Assembly (NCBI GenBank): GCA_045629205.1
Contig: JAZQQT010000066.1
Span: 1-10,109 of the forward strand
Source of the DNA: JAZQLP01 sp045629205
Lineage (GTDB): Bacteria; Bacillota; Clostridia; Oscillospirales; UBA644
Reading direction: 5' to 3'
DNA: 10,109 bases
Position 1 is the stretch's first letter. Each line of letters begins with the position of its first letter. A program made the translations under genes and the position numbers. Below are positions 1-8,003 of the stretch, in pieces. The notes under the pieces are model-generated. The model was given only the letters and a program-made list of their open reading frames with translations, was not told where the DNA came from and ran no database searches.

Positions 1-18
1 AATAAAAAATAAATGGTT

Positions 19-43
19 TATAATGAATTAATTATATTATAAT
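19..43 (+). promoter_or_regulatory. Possible promoter -10 elements upstream of nfnA
   Basis: The 54 bases before nfnA are almost pure A/T and contain two exact TATAAT hexamers, at 19-24 and 38-43. The first would start transcription about 20-25 bases before the ATG at 55. Its -35 box would lie off the left edge of the window, so it cannot be checked. The second would leave only a few bases of leader. AT-rich DNA yields such hexamers by chance, so this is a weak call. Confidence 0.22.
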
Positions 44-54
44 GGAATGATAGT

Positions 55-891
55 ATGTTAAAGAACCAGATCATGATGAAACGGCGGCTTGCCGACGGAA
101 TCACAGAGATAAAAGTATATTCACCGGATATTGCGGCAAAGGCAAAACCCGGACAGTTTATCATATTCAAAGTCGGAATTGAGGGAGAAAGAATTCCACT
201 TACGGTGGCCGATACCGATACAGACGGCGGCGTTACCGTAGTGGTTCAATCGGTCGGATATTCAACGATGAAGCTTGCTGCTCTAAACGAAGGCGATGTG
301 ATAACCGACTTTGCGGGCCCTTTGGGAAATCCTTCTTTGACAGACGGAAACAAAAGGTATGCCGTCATCGGCGGCGGTTTAGGTTGCGCGATCGCATACC
401 CTCAGGCAAAAGCGCTGAAAAAACTCGGCGCGGCAGTTGATATAATATGCGGATTCAGAACAAAAGAAATCATTTTCTGGGAAGAAAAAATGAAATCCGT
501 TTGCGACAATATTACCGTCTGCACCGATGACGGAAGCTACGGCTTTAAAGGTTTCGTTACCGATGCTCTGAAAAACGCGATCGAACAGGGACGAAAATAC
601 GACGAGGTTATCGCAATCGGTCCCCTGCCGATGATGAGAAGCATCTGCAACCTGACAAAAGAATACGGAATCAAAACGACCGTAAGCATGAACACCATTA
701 TGATCGACGGAACGGGAATGTGCGGCGGATGCCGACTGACGGTGGGCGGAAAAGTAAAATTTGCCTGCGTTGACGGCCCCGATTTTGACGGTCATCTGGT
801 TGATTTTGACGAAATAATAAAAAGAAACAGAATGTATAAGGAAGAAGAAACCGCAGCGAGAGAAAAAGGCTGCAGACTTCTTAACCAATAA
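55..891 (+). CDS. nfnA: NfnA-type sulfide/dihydroorotate dehydrogenase-like FAD/NAD-binding subunit
   Basis: This is the small subunit of a cytoplasmic flavin-based electron-bifurcating NADH-dependent ferredoxin:NADP+ oxidoreductase. The same family is often annotated as a sulfide dehydrogenase or glutamate-synthase partner subunit. Visible in the 278 aa are: PGQF at 32-35 and RIPLT at 46-50, typical of the ferredoxin-reductase-like FAD domain; the nucleotide-binding loop GGGLG at 106-110; DGSYG at 159-163; and GPLPMM at 189-194. The C-terminal iron-sulfur segment has D218, C223, C226 and C238 (DGTGMCGGC, then FACVDGP). In the family the [2Fe-2S] cluster is held by three Cys and one Asp, and all four are present here. 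The ATG at 55 gives the usual short N-terminus before the first beta strand. ATGs at 73 and 76 would trim it, and the ribosome binding site at 55 is weak. The stop is one base before the nfnB start, which supports co-translation of the two subunits. Confidence 0.9.
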   Translation: MLKNQIMMKRRLADGITEIKVYSPDIAAKAKPGQFIIFKVGIEGERIPLTVADTDTDGGVTVVVQSVGYSTMKLAALNEGDVITDFAGPLGNPSLTDGNKRYAVIGGGLGCAIAYPQAKALKKLGAAVDIICGFRTKEIIFWEEKMKSVCDNITVCTDDGSYGFKGFVTDALKNAIEQGRKYDEVIAIGPLPMMRSICNLTKEYGIKTTVSMNTIMIDGTGMCGGCRLTVGGKVKFACVDGPDFDGHLVDFDEIIKRNRMYKEEETAAREKGCRLLNQ

Positions 892-892
892 T

Positions 893-2287
893 ATGAATTC
901 TACTCCGAAAAAAACTCCGGTCAAAGAACTCGACCCGGAAATAAGAAATAAAATATTTGACGAAGTATGTCTCGGATACACGGAAGAAGAAGCGGTTATC
1001 GAAGCACAGAGATGTTTGAACTGTAAGAATCATCCATGCACCGAAGGCTGTCCCGTTTCGGTAAAAATACCGGATTTTATTGCAAAAATCGTAAACGGTG
1101 ATTTTGCGGAAGCATACGGAATCATAAAAGAAACAAATGCTCTTCCCGCCATCTGCGGACGGGTTTGTCCTCAGGAAAGACAATGCGAAAGCAAGTGCGT
1201 GCGTGGGTTAAAGGGTGAAAGCGTTGCGATAGGCAGACTCGAAAGATTTGCCGCCGATTATGCAGCAGAACATATTACCGAAGAAACACCGAAGATAAAG
1301 AAAAACGGCAAAAAAGTTGCCGTAATCGGTTCCGGTCCTTCCGGTCTTGCATGCGCAGGAGATCTGGCAAAAGACGGATATGACGTAACGGTATTTGAAG
1401 CGCTGCATCTTGCCGGCGGAGTATTATCATACGGAATCCCCGAATTCAGACTGCCAAAGACAATCGTTGAAAAAGAAACGGAAAACCTGAAAAAACTCGG
1501 TATCGGATTTGAATTGAATACAGTAATCGGCAAAACATTTACAATTGATGAACTTTTGGAAAAAGGCTATGAAGCCGTATTTATCGGCTCAGGCGCAGGA
1601 CTCCCATCCTTTATGGGAATAGAAGGCGAATCACTTTCGGGGGTTTATTCGGCAAACGAATATCTTACCCGTATCAATCTTATGAAGGCATATAAAAACG
1701 AATACGATACACCCGTTAAACGTCACAAAAACATTGCCGTAATCGGCGGCGGAAACGTTGCTATGGATGCCGCAAGATGCGCAAAAAGACTCGGCGCGGA
1801 AAACGTATACATTATTTACAGAAGGTCCGAAAAAGAACTCCCCGCACGGCTCGAAGAAATCGGGCACGCAAAAGAAGAAGGCATCGAGTTCAGGCTGCTG
1901 AATAATCCGACAAGGATTATCGGAGATGAAAACGGCAGAGTGACCGCAATAGAATGTGTCAAAATGGAACTTGGAGAGCCGGACGCTTCGGGAAGAAGAA
2001 GACCGATTGAAATTGCAGGTTCTGAATATACGCTCCCTATGGATGCCGTAATAATGGCATTGGGAACTTCGCCGAACAATCTTATAAGTTCCACTACACC
2101 TGAGTTACAGACAGACAGAAAAGGATGCATTACGGTAACGGATACAGACCTGCCCGCAGTAACAACGACAAAAAATGGCGTGTTTGCCGGCGGAGACGCC
2201 GTAACGGGAGCCGCAACAGTTATTCTTGCTATGGGAGCAGGAAAAAAAGCCGCACAAAAAATAAAGGAATATCTAAATTCAAAATAA
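893..2287 (+). CDS. nfnB: NfnB-type large subunit (GltD-like NADPH oxidoreductase, GltA family)
   Basis: This is the large subunit of the NfnAB complex, homologous to the small subunit of glutamate synthase. It is often annotated as NADPH-dependent glutamate synthase, homotetrameric GltA. The 464 aa are full length. The N-terminal domain carries eight cysteines in two sets (C41, C44, C49, C53 and C88, C92, C98, C102), the expected arrangement for two [4Fe-4S] clusters. The FAD-binding Rossmann motif GSGPSGL is at 146-152. The second nucleotide fold, GGGNVAMDAARCAKRLGA at about 285-302, should bind NADP(H). The late flavoprotein motif FAGGDAVTGAATV is at 431-443. It lies one base after nfnA and 11 bases before leuA. 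Electron bifurcation between NADPH, NAD+ and ferredoxin is family knowledge; a genuine glutamate synthase role cannot be excluded, but no large GltB subunit is present in the window. Confidence 0.9.
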   Translation: MNSTPKKTPVKELDPEIRNKIFDEVCLGYTEEEAVIEAQRCLNCKNHPCTEGCPVSVKIPDFIAKIVNGDFAEAYGIIKETNALPAICGRVCPQERQCESKCVRGLKGESVAIGRLERFAADYAAEHITEETPKIKKNGKKVAVIGSGPSGLACAGDLAKDGYDVTVFEALHLAGGVLSYGIPEFRLPKTIVEKETENLKKLGIGFELNTVIGKTFTIDELLEKGYEAVFIGSGAGLPSFMGIEGESLSGVYSANEYLTRINLMKAYKNEYDTPVKRHKNIAVIGGGNVAMDAARCAKRLGAENVYIIYRRSEKELPARLEEIGHAKEEGIEFRLLNNPTRIIGDENGRVTAIECVKMELGEPDASGRRRPIEIAGSEYTLPMDAVIMALGTSPNNLISSTTPELQTDRKGCITVTDTDLPAVTTTKNGVFAGGDAVTGAATVILAMGAGKKAAQKIKEYLNSK

Positions 2288-2298
2288 CGGGTAACGCT

Positions 2299-3816
2299 AT
2301 GAAAACAATAAGAATATTCGATACAACATTAAGAGACGGCGAACAGGCACCCGGTTTTTCAATGAGCTGCAGAGAAAAAGTTGAAATTGCAAAACAGCTG
2401 GAAAAACTTAATGTTGACACAATAGAAGCCGTATTTGCAGCTGCAAGCCAAGGCGATGCTGATGCGGTCAAAGCTATTGCAAATGCAGTAACGAAGCCTG
2501 CCGTTGTTTCTCTTGCAAGATGCGTAAAAGAAGATATTGACACTGCGGCGGAAGCTGTAAGATATGCGAAAAAACCCGGTATTCACATTTTTATTGCGAC
2601 AAGCGACATTCACATCGAATACAAACTCAAATCAACAAGAGAAGCCGTTCTCGAAAAAGTAAAGGAATCGGTTGCATACGCAAAGCAGAAATGCGCCAAC
2701 ATCGAATTTTCCGCCGAAGATGCCACAAGAACTGACAGAGAGTATCTTTGCATGGTTTTTGAAGCGGCAATCGCGGCAGGGGCAACAACGCTGAATATTA
2801 CCGATACTGTCGGATATGCGACGCCGGAAGAATTTACAGATCTTATCAAATACGTAAGTAAAAACACAAAAGGTATAGAAAAAGTCGACATATCGGTTCA
2901 TTGTCATAACGATATGGGACTTGCCGTTGCAAATTCGGCGGCAGCAATCGCATGCGGAATCAAGCAGATAGAATGCACAATCAACGGAATCGGAGAACGT
3001 GCCGGAAATGCGGCTCTTGAAGAAATAGCGACGCTGTTATACATAAAAAAAGATTTCTATAAAGTAACCACAAATATTAAATTAAACGAAATACATAAAA
3101 CCAGCAAAATGGTTTCGATGATCACCGGAGCGAGAGTCCAGACAAACAAAGCGATTGTCGGTAAAAACGCTTTTTTGCACGAAAGCGGAATTCACCAGCA
3201 CGGATATCTCGCAAATCCGCTGACATACGAAATAATCAAACCCGAAACTATTGGAATCAAAAAACAAAACGATATCGTGCTCGGTAAACACAGCGGCAGG
3301 CATGCTTTTACCACAAAGCTCAACGAACTCGGATATACAGAAATGAGCGAGGATGCAATTGACAGACTGTTTGCCGAATTCAAACAGCTTGCCGACAAAA
3401 AGAAGGACATTCAGGACGGAGATATAGAAGCTCTGCTGCTGAAAGGAAGCCCGAGTCACGAAAGCCACTATTACAAAATAGAAAATTTCGTTATAAACAG
3501 CGGAAACAGTTTTTCCGCAATAGCTTCGGTTTCTCTTTCACGTCACGGGAAAATCACGGAAAACGTTTCTGCAGGAGACGGACCTATCGATGCAGTCTTT
3601 AAAGCAATAGACAAAACAATAGGACTGCATTTCGTGCTTGACGATTTCTATATATCATCCGTTACCGGAGGACGCGATGCACTCGGCAGCGCAAAAATAA
3701 AGCTTAAATACGGAGACAAAACCGCTTCAGCAACAGGAATATCCACCAATATTATCGAAGCATGTATATTTGCATACCTAAAATGCATTAATGAAATTAT
3801 TGATCTGAAAGATTAA
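2299..3816 (+). CDS. leuA: 2-isopropylmalate synthase
   Basis: LeuA condenses acetyl-CoA with 2-oxoisovalerate, the first committed step of leucine synthesis. The 505-aa protein starts at the ATG at 2299, just before the motif TTLRDGEQ (9-16). The frame is open further upstream, but that stretch overlaps nfnB and is basic low-complexity sequence. The TIM barrel shows R12/D13, HCHND at 201-205 (H201 and H203 as metal ligands) and GERAGNAAL at 232-240 (N237). Other family motifs are FSAEDATRTD near 137-146, HESGIHQHG at 294-302 and LGKHSGRHAF at 328-337. Residues from about 390 to 505 form the LeuA dimer domain that binds feedback leucine in relatives. One loop is unusual: the family's EAGFP followed by SPGD reads EAVFA (43-47) followed by SQGD (50-53). 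It lies 11 bases after nfnB and 6 bases before cimA. Confidence 0.93.
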   Translation: MKTIRIFDTTLRDGEQAPGFSMSCREKVEIAKQLEKLNVDTIEAVFAAASQGDADAVKAIANAVTKPAVVSLARCVKEDIDTAAEAVRYAKKPGIHIFIATSDIHIEYKLKSTREAVLEKVKESVAYAKQKCANIEFSAEDATRTDREYLCMVFEAAIAAGATTLNITDTVGYATPEEFTDLIKYVSKNTKGIEKVDISVHCHNDMGLAVANSAAAIACGIKQIECTINGIGERAGNAALEEIATLLYIKKDFYKVTTNIKLNEIHKTSKMVSMITGARVQTNKAIVGKNAFLHESGIHQHGYLANPLTYEIIKPETIGIKKQNDIVLGKHSGRHAFTTKLNELGYTEMSEDAIDRLFAEFKQLADKKKDIQDGDIEALLLKGSPSHESHYYKIENFVINSGNSFSAIASVSLSRHGKITENVSAGDGPIDAVFKAIDKTIGLHFVLDDFYISSVTGGRDALGSAKIKLKYGDKTASATGISTNIIEACIFAYLKCINEIIDLKD

Positions 3817-3822
3817 CATACC

Positions 3823-5433
3823 ATGAAAAAAATCGAAGTGCTCGACTCAACGTTGAGAGAAGGTGAGCAAAGGGACGGAATAAACTTCTCTTTGCTTGAC
3901 AAACTTAAAATATTAACTCATCTCGATTCACTCGGATTGGATTTTATTGAAGTTCCATCTCCGAATTTCGGACAGAATACTCGAGAATTCTGGGATAAAG
4001 CCATGGGATTGAGACTTTCGGCAAAACTGGTCGTATTCGGCAGAACATGTAAACCCGGCACCTCCCCTGCCAACGATACTGCTGTTTCCGATCTCCTTTC
4101 CGTCCCTGCCGAATATACTGCCGTTTACGGTAAAGTTTGGAAAAAGCAGGTTGAAACAGTTCTTAAAACCGAACCTCGGGAAAATATCAGAATTCTGTCC
4201 GAAACGATTGCGTATCTTAAAGCCAATGGGAAAAAGGTGTTTTTCGATGCGGAACATTTTTTCGATGGCTACACAGATGACAAAGAATATGTTATCGAGG
4301 TCATCAATGCCGCAGAACAATCCGGAGCGGATTTGATATGTCTATGCGATACCAGAGGAGGTTTTTTCCCCGACGATATAAGAGACATCATCAATGAAGT
4401 CAAACCGTTGATTCACGTTAAAACCGCAATACACATGCATAATGATTCGGGAATGGCGGATGCGGCAACCTGCGAAGCGGCTTTCTGCGGTATAGATCAG
4501 ATACAGGGAACAATTAACGGTATAGGCGAAAGATGCGGAAACGCAACTCTGGCGACATGTATTGCAAATCTGCAAATAAAGAAGGGTTTTGACCTTATTC
4601 CCGCTGATAAGCTTGCCAATTTAACAAAAGCAACACGGGCAATCTCTCAAATATGCAATATTTCAACAAGCGGTAAGCCATATATATCAAGAAATGCATT
4701 CTCCCATAAAGCAGGAACGCATATTGACGCAATGCAGAAGGATTCAACGTCATTTGAGCATATAGAGCCTCATATAGTAGGAAATAAAAGAAATCTCGTG
4801 ATATCCGGTCTCAGCGGAAAAAGCGCAATCCTTCCTCTTATTCAAACATTTGCGCCTGAGTTGGATAAAAACTCTCCCGAAACAGACAAACTGCTTGAAA
4901 CGATAAAAGAACACGAATCACTCGGATATCAATACGAAGCGGCACCGGCATCACTTGAATTGCTTGTAAGAAAAACACTCGGTATACATAAGACACATTT
5001 CAGAGTCGAAAGATTCAAGTTATTTACAGAGCAGACAAAAAAATCAGAAAGCAACGCACCGGTCATAGACGATAAAAAGCAGGCGGAACTTCCGATGGGA
5101 TTATCTTCCGCATTTGTAAAAGTATCGGTCAACAACGAATCGGAAATGACCGCGGCCGAAAGCGACGGTCCTGTAAACGCACTTGACAACGCTATGAGGA
5201 AAGCCCTATACGTTTTCTATCCACAATTGAAAGACGTTCAGTTAATTGACTTTAAAGTGCGTATTATTGACGGTTCATCAGCGTCGGATGCCGTTGTAAG
5301 GGTCCTTATCGATACCGAATTTCTCGGTGACACATTTACTACGGTAGGTGTTTCCGCCGACATTATAGAGGCATCCAAACAGGCGCTTATTGATTCTCTG
5401 GAATACGCGCTGTATAAAAGCGACAATACATAA
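3823..5433 (+). CDS. cimA: (R)-citramalate synthase
   Basis: CimA condenses pyruvate with acetyl-CoA to citramalate, the entry to the threonine-independent route to 2-oxobutyrate and isoleucine. The 536-aa protein is about the usual length for the long bacterial citramalate synthase family. Diagnostic motifs are DSTLREGEQRDG (8-19), FIEVPSPN (41-48), FDAEHFFDGY (141-150, a signature separating this family from LeuA), HMHND (204-208, metal ligands H204 and H206) and GERCGN (235-240, N240). The linker STSGKPYISRNAFSHKAGTH (281-300) is family-like but has GTH where GIH is common. The C-terminal regulatory domain runs from about 430 to 536 and includes GVSADIIEAS (509-518). It follows leuA by 6 bases, so the two synthases are surely co-transcribed. 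The ribosome binding site is weak, suggesting translational coupling. Confidence 0.93.
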   Translation: MKKIEVLDSTLREGEQRDGINFSLLDKLKILTHLDSLGLDFIEVPSPNFGQNTREFWDKAMGLRLSAKLVVFGRTCKPGTSPANDTAVSDLLSVPAEYTAVYGKVWKKQVETVLKTEPRENIRILSETIAYLKANGKKVFFDAEHFFDGYTDDKEYVIEVINAAEQSGADLICLCDTRGGFFPDDIRDIINEVKPLIHVKTAIHMHNDSGMADAATCEAAFCGIDQIQGTINGIGERCGNATLATCIANLQIKKGFDLIPADKLANLTKATRAISQICNISTSGKPYISRNAFSHKAGTHIDAMQKDSTSFEHIEPHIVGNKRNLVISGLSGKSAILPLIQTFAPELDKNSPETDKLLETIKEHESLGYQYEAAPASLELLVRKTLGIHKTHFRVERFKLFTEQTKKSESNAPVIDDKKQAELPMGLSSAFVKVSVNNESEMTAAESDGPVNALDNAMRKALYVFYPQLKDVQLIDFKVRIIDGSSASDAVVRVLIDTEFLGDTFTTVGVSADIIEASKQALIDSLEYALYKSDNT

Positions 5434-5460
5434 ACTTTAATTATTGAAAGAAGGAATACC

Positions 5461-6873
5461 ATGTCCGAATACTACATTCATCCGCTTGTTTCGAAAAAAG
5501 CGATAACAACGTTGTTCAGCCGTTTTGAACACGACGAAGGATCTATACACACATTGGAAATATACAGCAAAAACTCTCAAATCGTCAGACTTGCTGTTGA
5601 GCCGTATAAACTGACAGACAAACGCGAAATCTTCTCACTTTCAAAAAGTTTTACATCCACTGCAATAGGTCTTTTATACGACGATGGAAAATTGACGGTT
5701 GAAGACAGAATCATTGATATTTTTCCCGATAAAGTCCCTGATGTTATTTCCGATAATCTCGCCGAAATGAAGATTAAAAACGTTCTTTCGATGAACACGG
5801 GACATGAAAGCTGCGTTATGCCGTATATGTATAATTCGGATGATCCTGTTAAGTCTTTTCTGTCACGTGAAGTCAAATATAAACCCGGAACACACTTTGC
5901 GTATAATACGGGAGCGACAATGCTTCTGGCATGTATCGTGGAAAAACTGACAGGAATGAGTCTGCTTGATTATCTTACAAAAAAGATTTTCATTGACATG
6001 GAAATATACGATGTAAGATGGAATCCGACCGACAGCGGGATCAAGGAAGGAGGCTGCGGAATTCACGTATCATGCGACGATATTGCAAAATTCGGTCTGT
6101 TATATCTTAATAAAGGTGTTTGGAAAGGCAAACGTCTTATTTCGGAAGACTGGATAAAACAAGCCACACAAAAAGTGTCCGAAAACGGTGATAACGGTTC
6201 GTCCGACTGGGCATGCGGATACGGATTCCAATTCTGGATGATGTACAGAGGGGGATTCCGCGGAGACGGCGCGTGCGGTCAGTTATGCGTTGTAATTCCC
6301 GAAAAAGAGCTCGTATTTGCGGTTCAGGCATGTCTCGGCGACATGCAGAACGAGATTGACGCTTTGCTTGAATTTGCGGAACACATGTTCGATGCGGATG
6401 ACACTCATGAATTTTACATTCCCGCCTTCCCTGTTCTCAAATCTGACAGAAAAACAACGGGATTTGAAAATATATATTATAATATTGACGAAAACGCCGT
6501 CGGTTGGACAGGCGCATATCTTACATATGACAACATGAAAGATGCAATCGGACTGCATTTATCGGACGGTGTCAATCAATATACGATATCCGCCGGCAAC
6601 GGACATTACGAAGAAAGTGACTTTTGCGCAAAGATGTTCCAGCCGAAACTGACAGGACTTATGTCAGCCAAAACACCGGAAAGAATCGTTATTTCAGCAT
6701 CTTACATGATAAACGAAGACGGATGTATCGATATGCATCTAAGATTCAGAATCACACCTCAGGATATCCATATGATCATAAAACCGGATTCCGATTCCAT
6801 AGAAATTAAACTCAGCCCCGAATGGAATCATTACGAAGGCGCGCAATTATTCAAAGGAAAAACACTCCGATAA
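5461..6873 (+). CDS. Serine hydrolase, class C beta-lactamase/esterase family
   Basis: The 470-aa protein has a penicillin-binding-protein-like serine hydrolase domain (COG1680-type) at about 1-310 and a beta-rich C-terminal part at about 335-470. The nucleophile motif SLSK is at 59-62 (S59, K62), followed by SFTSTAIG. The second catalytic motif is YNT at 148-150. The third position, KTG or HxG in beta-lactamases, reads DGACGQ (269-274), resembling the DGAFGQ form that I recall in a subgroup of bacterial serine hydrolases. No signal peptide or membrane segment is seen, so it should be cytoplasmic. That argues against a cell-wall or drug-resistance role and for an intracellular esterase or amidase. 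The AAGGA ribosome binding site at 5451-5455 sits 5 bases before the ATG. It lies 27 bases after cimA, probably as the operon's last gene. Substrate unknown. Confidence 0.82.
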   Translation: MSEYYIHPLVSKKAITTLFSRFEHDEGSIHTLEIYSKNSQIVRLAVEPYKLTDKREIFSLSKSFTSTAIGLLYDDGKLTVEDRIIDIFPDKVPDVISDNLAEMKIKNVLSMNTGHESCVMPYMYNSDDPVKSFLSREVKYKPGTHFAYNTGATMLLACIVEKLTGMSLLDYLTKKIFIDMEIYDVRWNPTDSGIKEGGCGIHVSCDDIAKFGLLYLNKGVWKGKRLISEDWIKQATQKVSENGDNGSSDWACGYGFQFWMMYRGGFRGDGACGQLCVVIPEKELVFAVQACLGDMQNEIDALLEFAEHMFDADDTHEFYIPAFPVLKSDRKTTGFENIYYNIDENAVGWTGAYLTYDNMKDAIGLHLSDGVNQYTISAGNGHYEESDFCAKMFQPKLTGLMSAKTPERIVISASYMINEDGCIDMHLRFRITPQDIHMIIKPDSDSIEIKLSPEWNHYEGAQLFKGKTLR

Positions 6874-6998
6874 TTCTGTAAGGCATAAAAATAACCACTC
6901 GTTATGAATGCTACGGGTAGATAAGGATGTTTTTTGGTTTTGTACAGTAAAATCAGATATAAGAGATATTGACAAATCAAAATTTGCGGAGGTAAACG

Positions 6999-7544
6999 AT
7001 GTCGAAATTCGCAAAGACATTTTTCTCCATTGTTCTTTCAATGTTCACACTTGTAATTCTATTGGGACTAACGGTTATCATAATTGATAAGGCAACGGAC
7101 TATATCTTTTTTGCAAATGAAATCTTTTGCATATACCGTATATCGCCATTTTTCATTTTATGGATTGGTGTGTTGGGTGAAGCCTGCACTATTTTGATTT
7201 TCTGTATTAAGAAAAAAGCAAAAAGAATATTTTTGGTTCTGCTTGTTGCAGTTATCGTAGTTTCTTTGCTGTCGACTGTTTTTTCATTGTTAAAATTTAC
7301 AGTCGAAAGGAAATTCTACTATGAAAGCTCACCAAACGGTAAGAATGAAATAATTATTTGCAGTTATCAATTTTTAGTTGTAAGCAGTGGTGATTTATAT
7401 TACCGTGTAAATCCGTTTTTCATTTGCAGATTAACAAATGAAGAGAATAAACATGTTGAATGGTTTTATGACGATTATACTATTGAATGGCATGATGGCT
7501 ATGTGTTAGTTGACGGTTATACCTATTTATTGCCCAAAAGGTAA
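6999..7544 (+). CDS. Small membrane protein with three predicted TM helices and a DUF5412-like tail
   Basis: The 181-aa protein has a strong ribosome binding site, GGAGG at 6988-6992, 6 bases before the ATG. Three hydrophobic segments are visible at about 7-29, 50-70 and 77-100, with the basic loop KKKAKR (71-76) between the second and third. The remaining 80 residues are soluble and begin with SPNGKNEI (111-118). They contain WFYDDYTIEWHDGYVLVDGY near 155-174, a pattern I associate with DUF5412-type domains (SPDGK, then W-D-D, then I-x-W). That assignment is from memory and unverified. Codon and base use is clearly more AT-rich than in the upstream operon, in keeping with a separate accessory gene. 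The 125-bp gap before it holds only weak hairpins and no convincing promoter. Function unknown. Confidence 0.7.
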   Translation: MSKFAKTFFSIVLSMFTLVILLGLTVIIIDKATDYIFFANEIFCIYRISPFFILWIGVLGEACTILIFCIKKKAKRIFLVLLVAVIVVSLLSTVFSLLKFTVERKFYYESSPNGKNEIIICSYQFLVVSSGDLYYRVNPFFICRLTNEENKHVEWFYDDYTIEWHDGYVLVDGYTYLLPKR

Positions 7545-7641
7545 TGCGTTTCGTCGACAAATCAGAATTTGTCTATCTAATCCTCAATAATCACTGTATT
7601 TATCGGGCTTTTCGCCATTTATGTTTTCGTTATTTATGTAT

Positions 7642-7688
7642 TTTCCCTTGTTTTTGCCCTTATGAGCAATTACAAGGGAAAGTTTTTT
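7642..7688 (+). terminator. Rho-independent terminator, two-tier hairpin
   Basis: A perfect 10-bp inverted repeat pairs TTTCCCTTGT (7642-7651) with ACAAGGGAAA (7672-7681). Inside it, TTGC (7654-7657) pairs with GCAA (7666-7669) across a symmetric TT/TT internal loop. One G then precedes six T (7683-7688). The T run lies only on the + strand side, so it fits as the end of transcription for the membrane protein gene, about 100 bases after its stop. The 7545-7641 stretch before it holds no gene; GACAAAT/ATTTGTC just after the stop could form a small hairpin. Confidence 0.65.
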
Positions 7689-7773
7689 ACCCACCGACTA
7701 CTTTGTCCAGTAATCTTGCGGTAGTACGCTTTGCTTCCCTTGTGGCATGAGCATAGCAGAATTTCGCACCAAA
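7687..7773 (-). other. Short minus-strand open frame, possible gene-end remnant
   Basis: Read on the minus strand, this stretch is open for 28 codons between two stops and has no start codon. Its peptide contains AHATREAKRTTARLLDKVVG and ends in GG-stop, a basic helical-looking tail that does not resemble random AT-rich translation. It abuts the broken antitoxin, whose recognisable homology begins almost exactly where this frame ends. It could be the C-terminal scrap of a gene from a mobile element, or chance. I do not recognise the family. Confidence 0.2.
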
Positions 7774-8003
7774 TCACATTGCCGAAAGAAATCGTTCTGT
7801 AGCTCGGTCTTGTCGAAGGCGACAAGCTCGATGTTTACGAAAAAGACGGTATGATCTGTATGATGCCGGTGACCGTTTACCCGAAGAAATATGTTGATGA
7901 ACTGCACGGCGAGATCGCACAACTCAAAGAAAGCATCAAAGCGGGCAAGCAGCCGGTATTTGACAACATTGATTCGCTTTTTGATAAGCTTGAGGAGAAC
8001 TGA
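7755..8003 (+). pseudogene. Degraded AbrB/MazE/SpoVT-family antitoxin
   Basis: In the frame ending at the TGA at 8001-8003, the sequence reads QITLPKEIVL, stop, LGLVEGDKLDVYEKDGMIC and so on. This is the swapped-hairpin AbrB-type DNA-binding fold of many type II antitoxins. The TAG at 7800-7802 fits a single C-to-T change of CAG, since Gln-Leu-Gly would continue the domain well. There is no ATG or GTG in frame upstream; another in-frame TAG lies at 7722-7724, and recognisable homology fades around 7755-7770, so the 5' end also seems lost. The C-terminal half (YPKKYVDELHGEI and onward to FDKLEEN) is intact and is probably the toxin-binding tail. Its stop overlaps the toxin ATG as TGATG, the normal coupled layout. 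It should make no functional antitoxin unless the TAG is read through. Confidence 0.72.

Noticed and set aside
379..981. 200-codon minus-strand open frame opposite nfnA
   Set aside because: Ser/Phe/His-rich antisense composition and complete overlap with a well-supported gene; a shadow of the coding strand.
2125..2298. Upstream in-frame extension of leuA by 58 codons
   Set aside because: It overlaps the end of nfnB, is an Arg/Lys/Asn-rich shadow translation, and LeuA homology begins exactly at the ATG at 2299.
6970..6975. TTGACA-like hexamer before the membrane protein gene
   Set aside because: It lies only about 25 bases before the ATG, so a -10 box would fall on the start codon.
7544..7750. 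68-codon open frame right after the membrane protein gene
   Set aside because: No ribosome binding site, Cys/Phe-rich shadow-like composition, and it runs straight through the terminator hairpin at 7642-7688.
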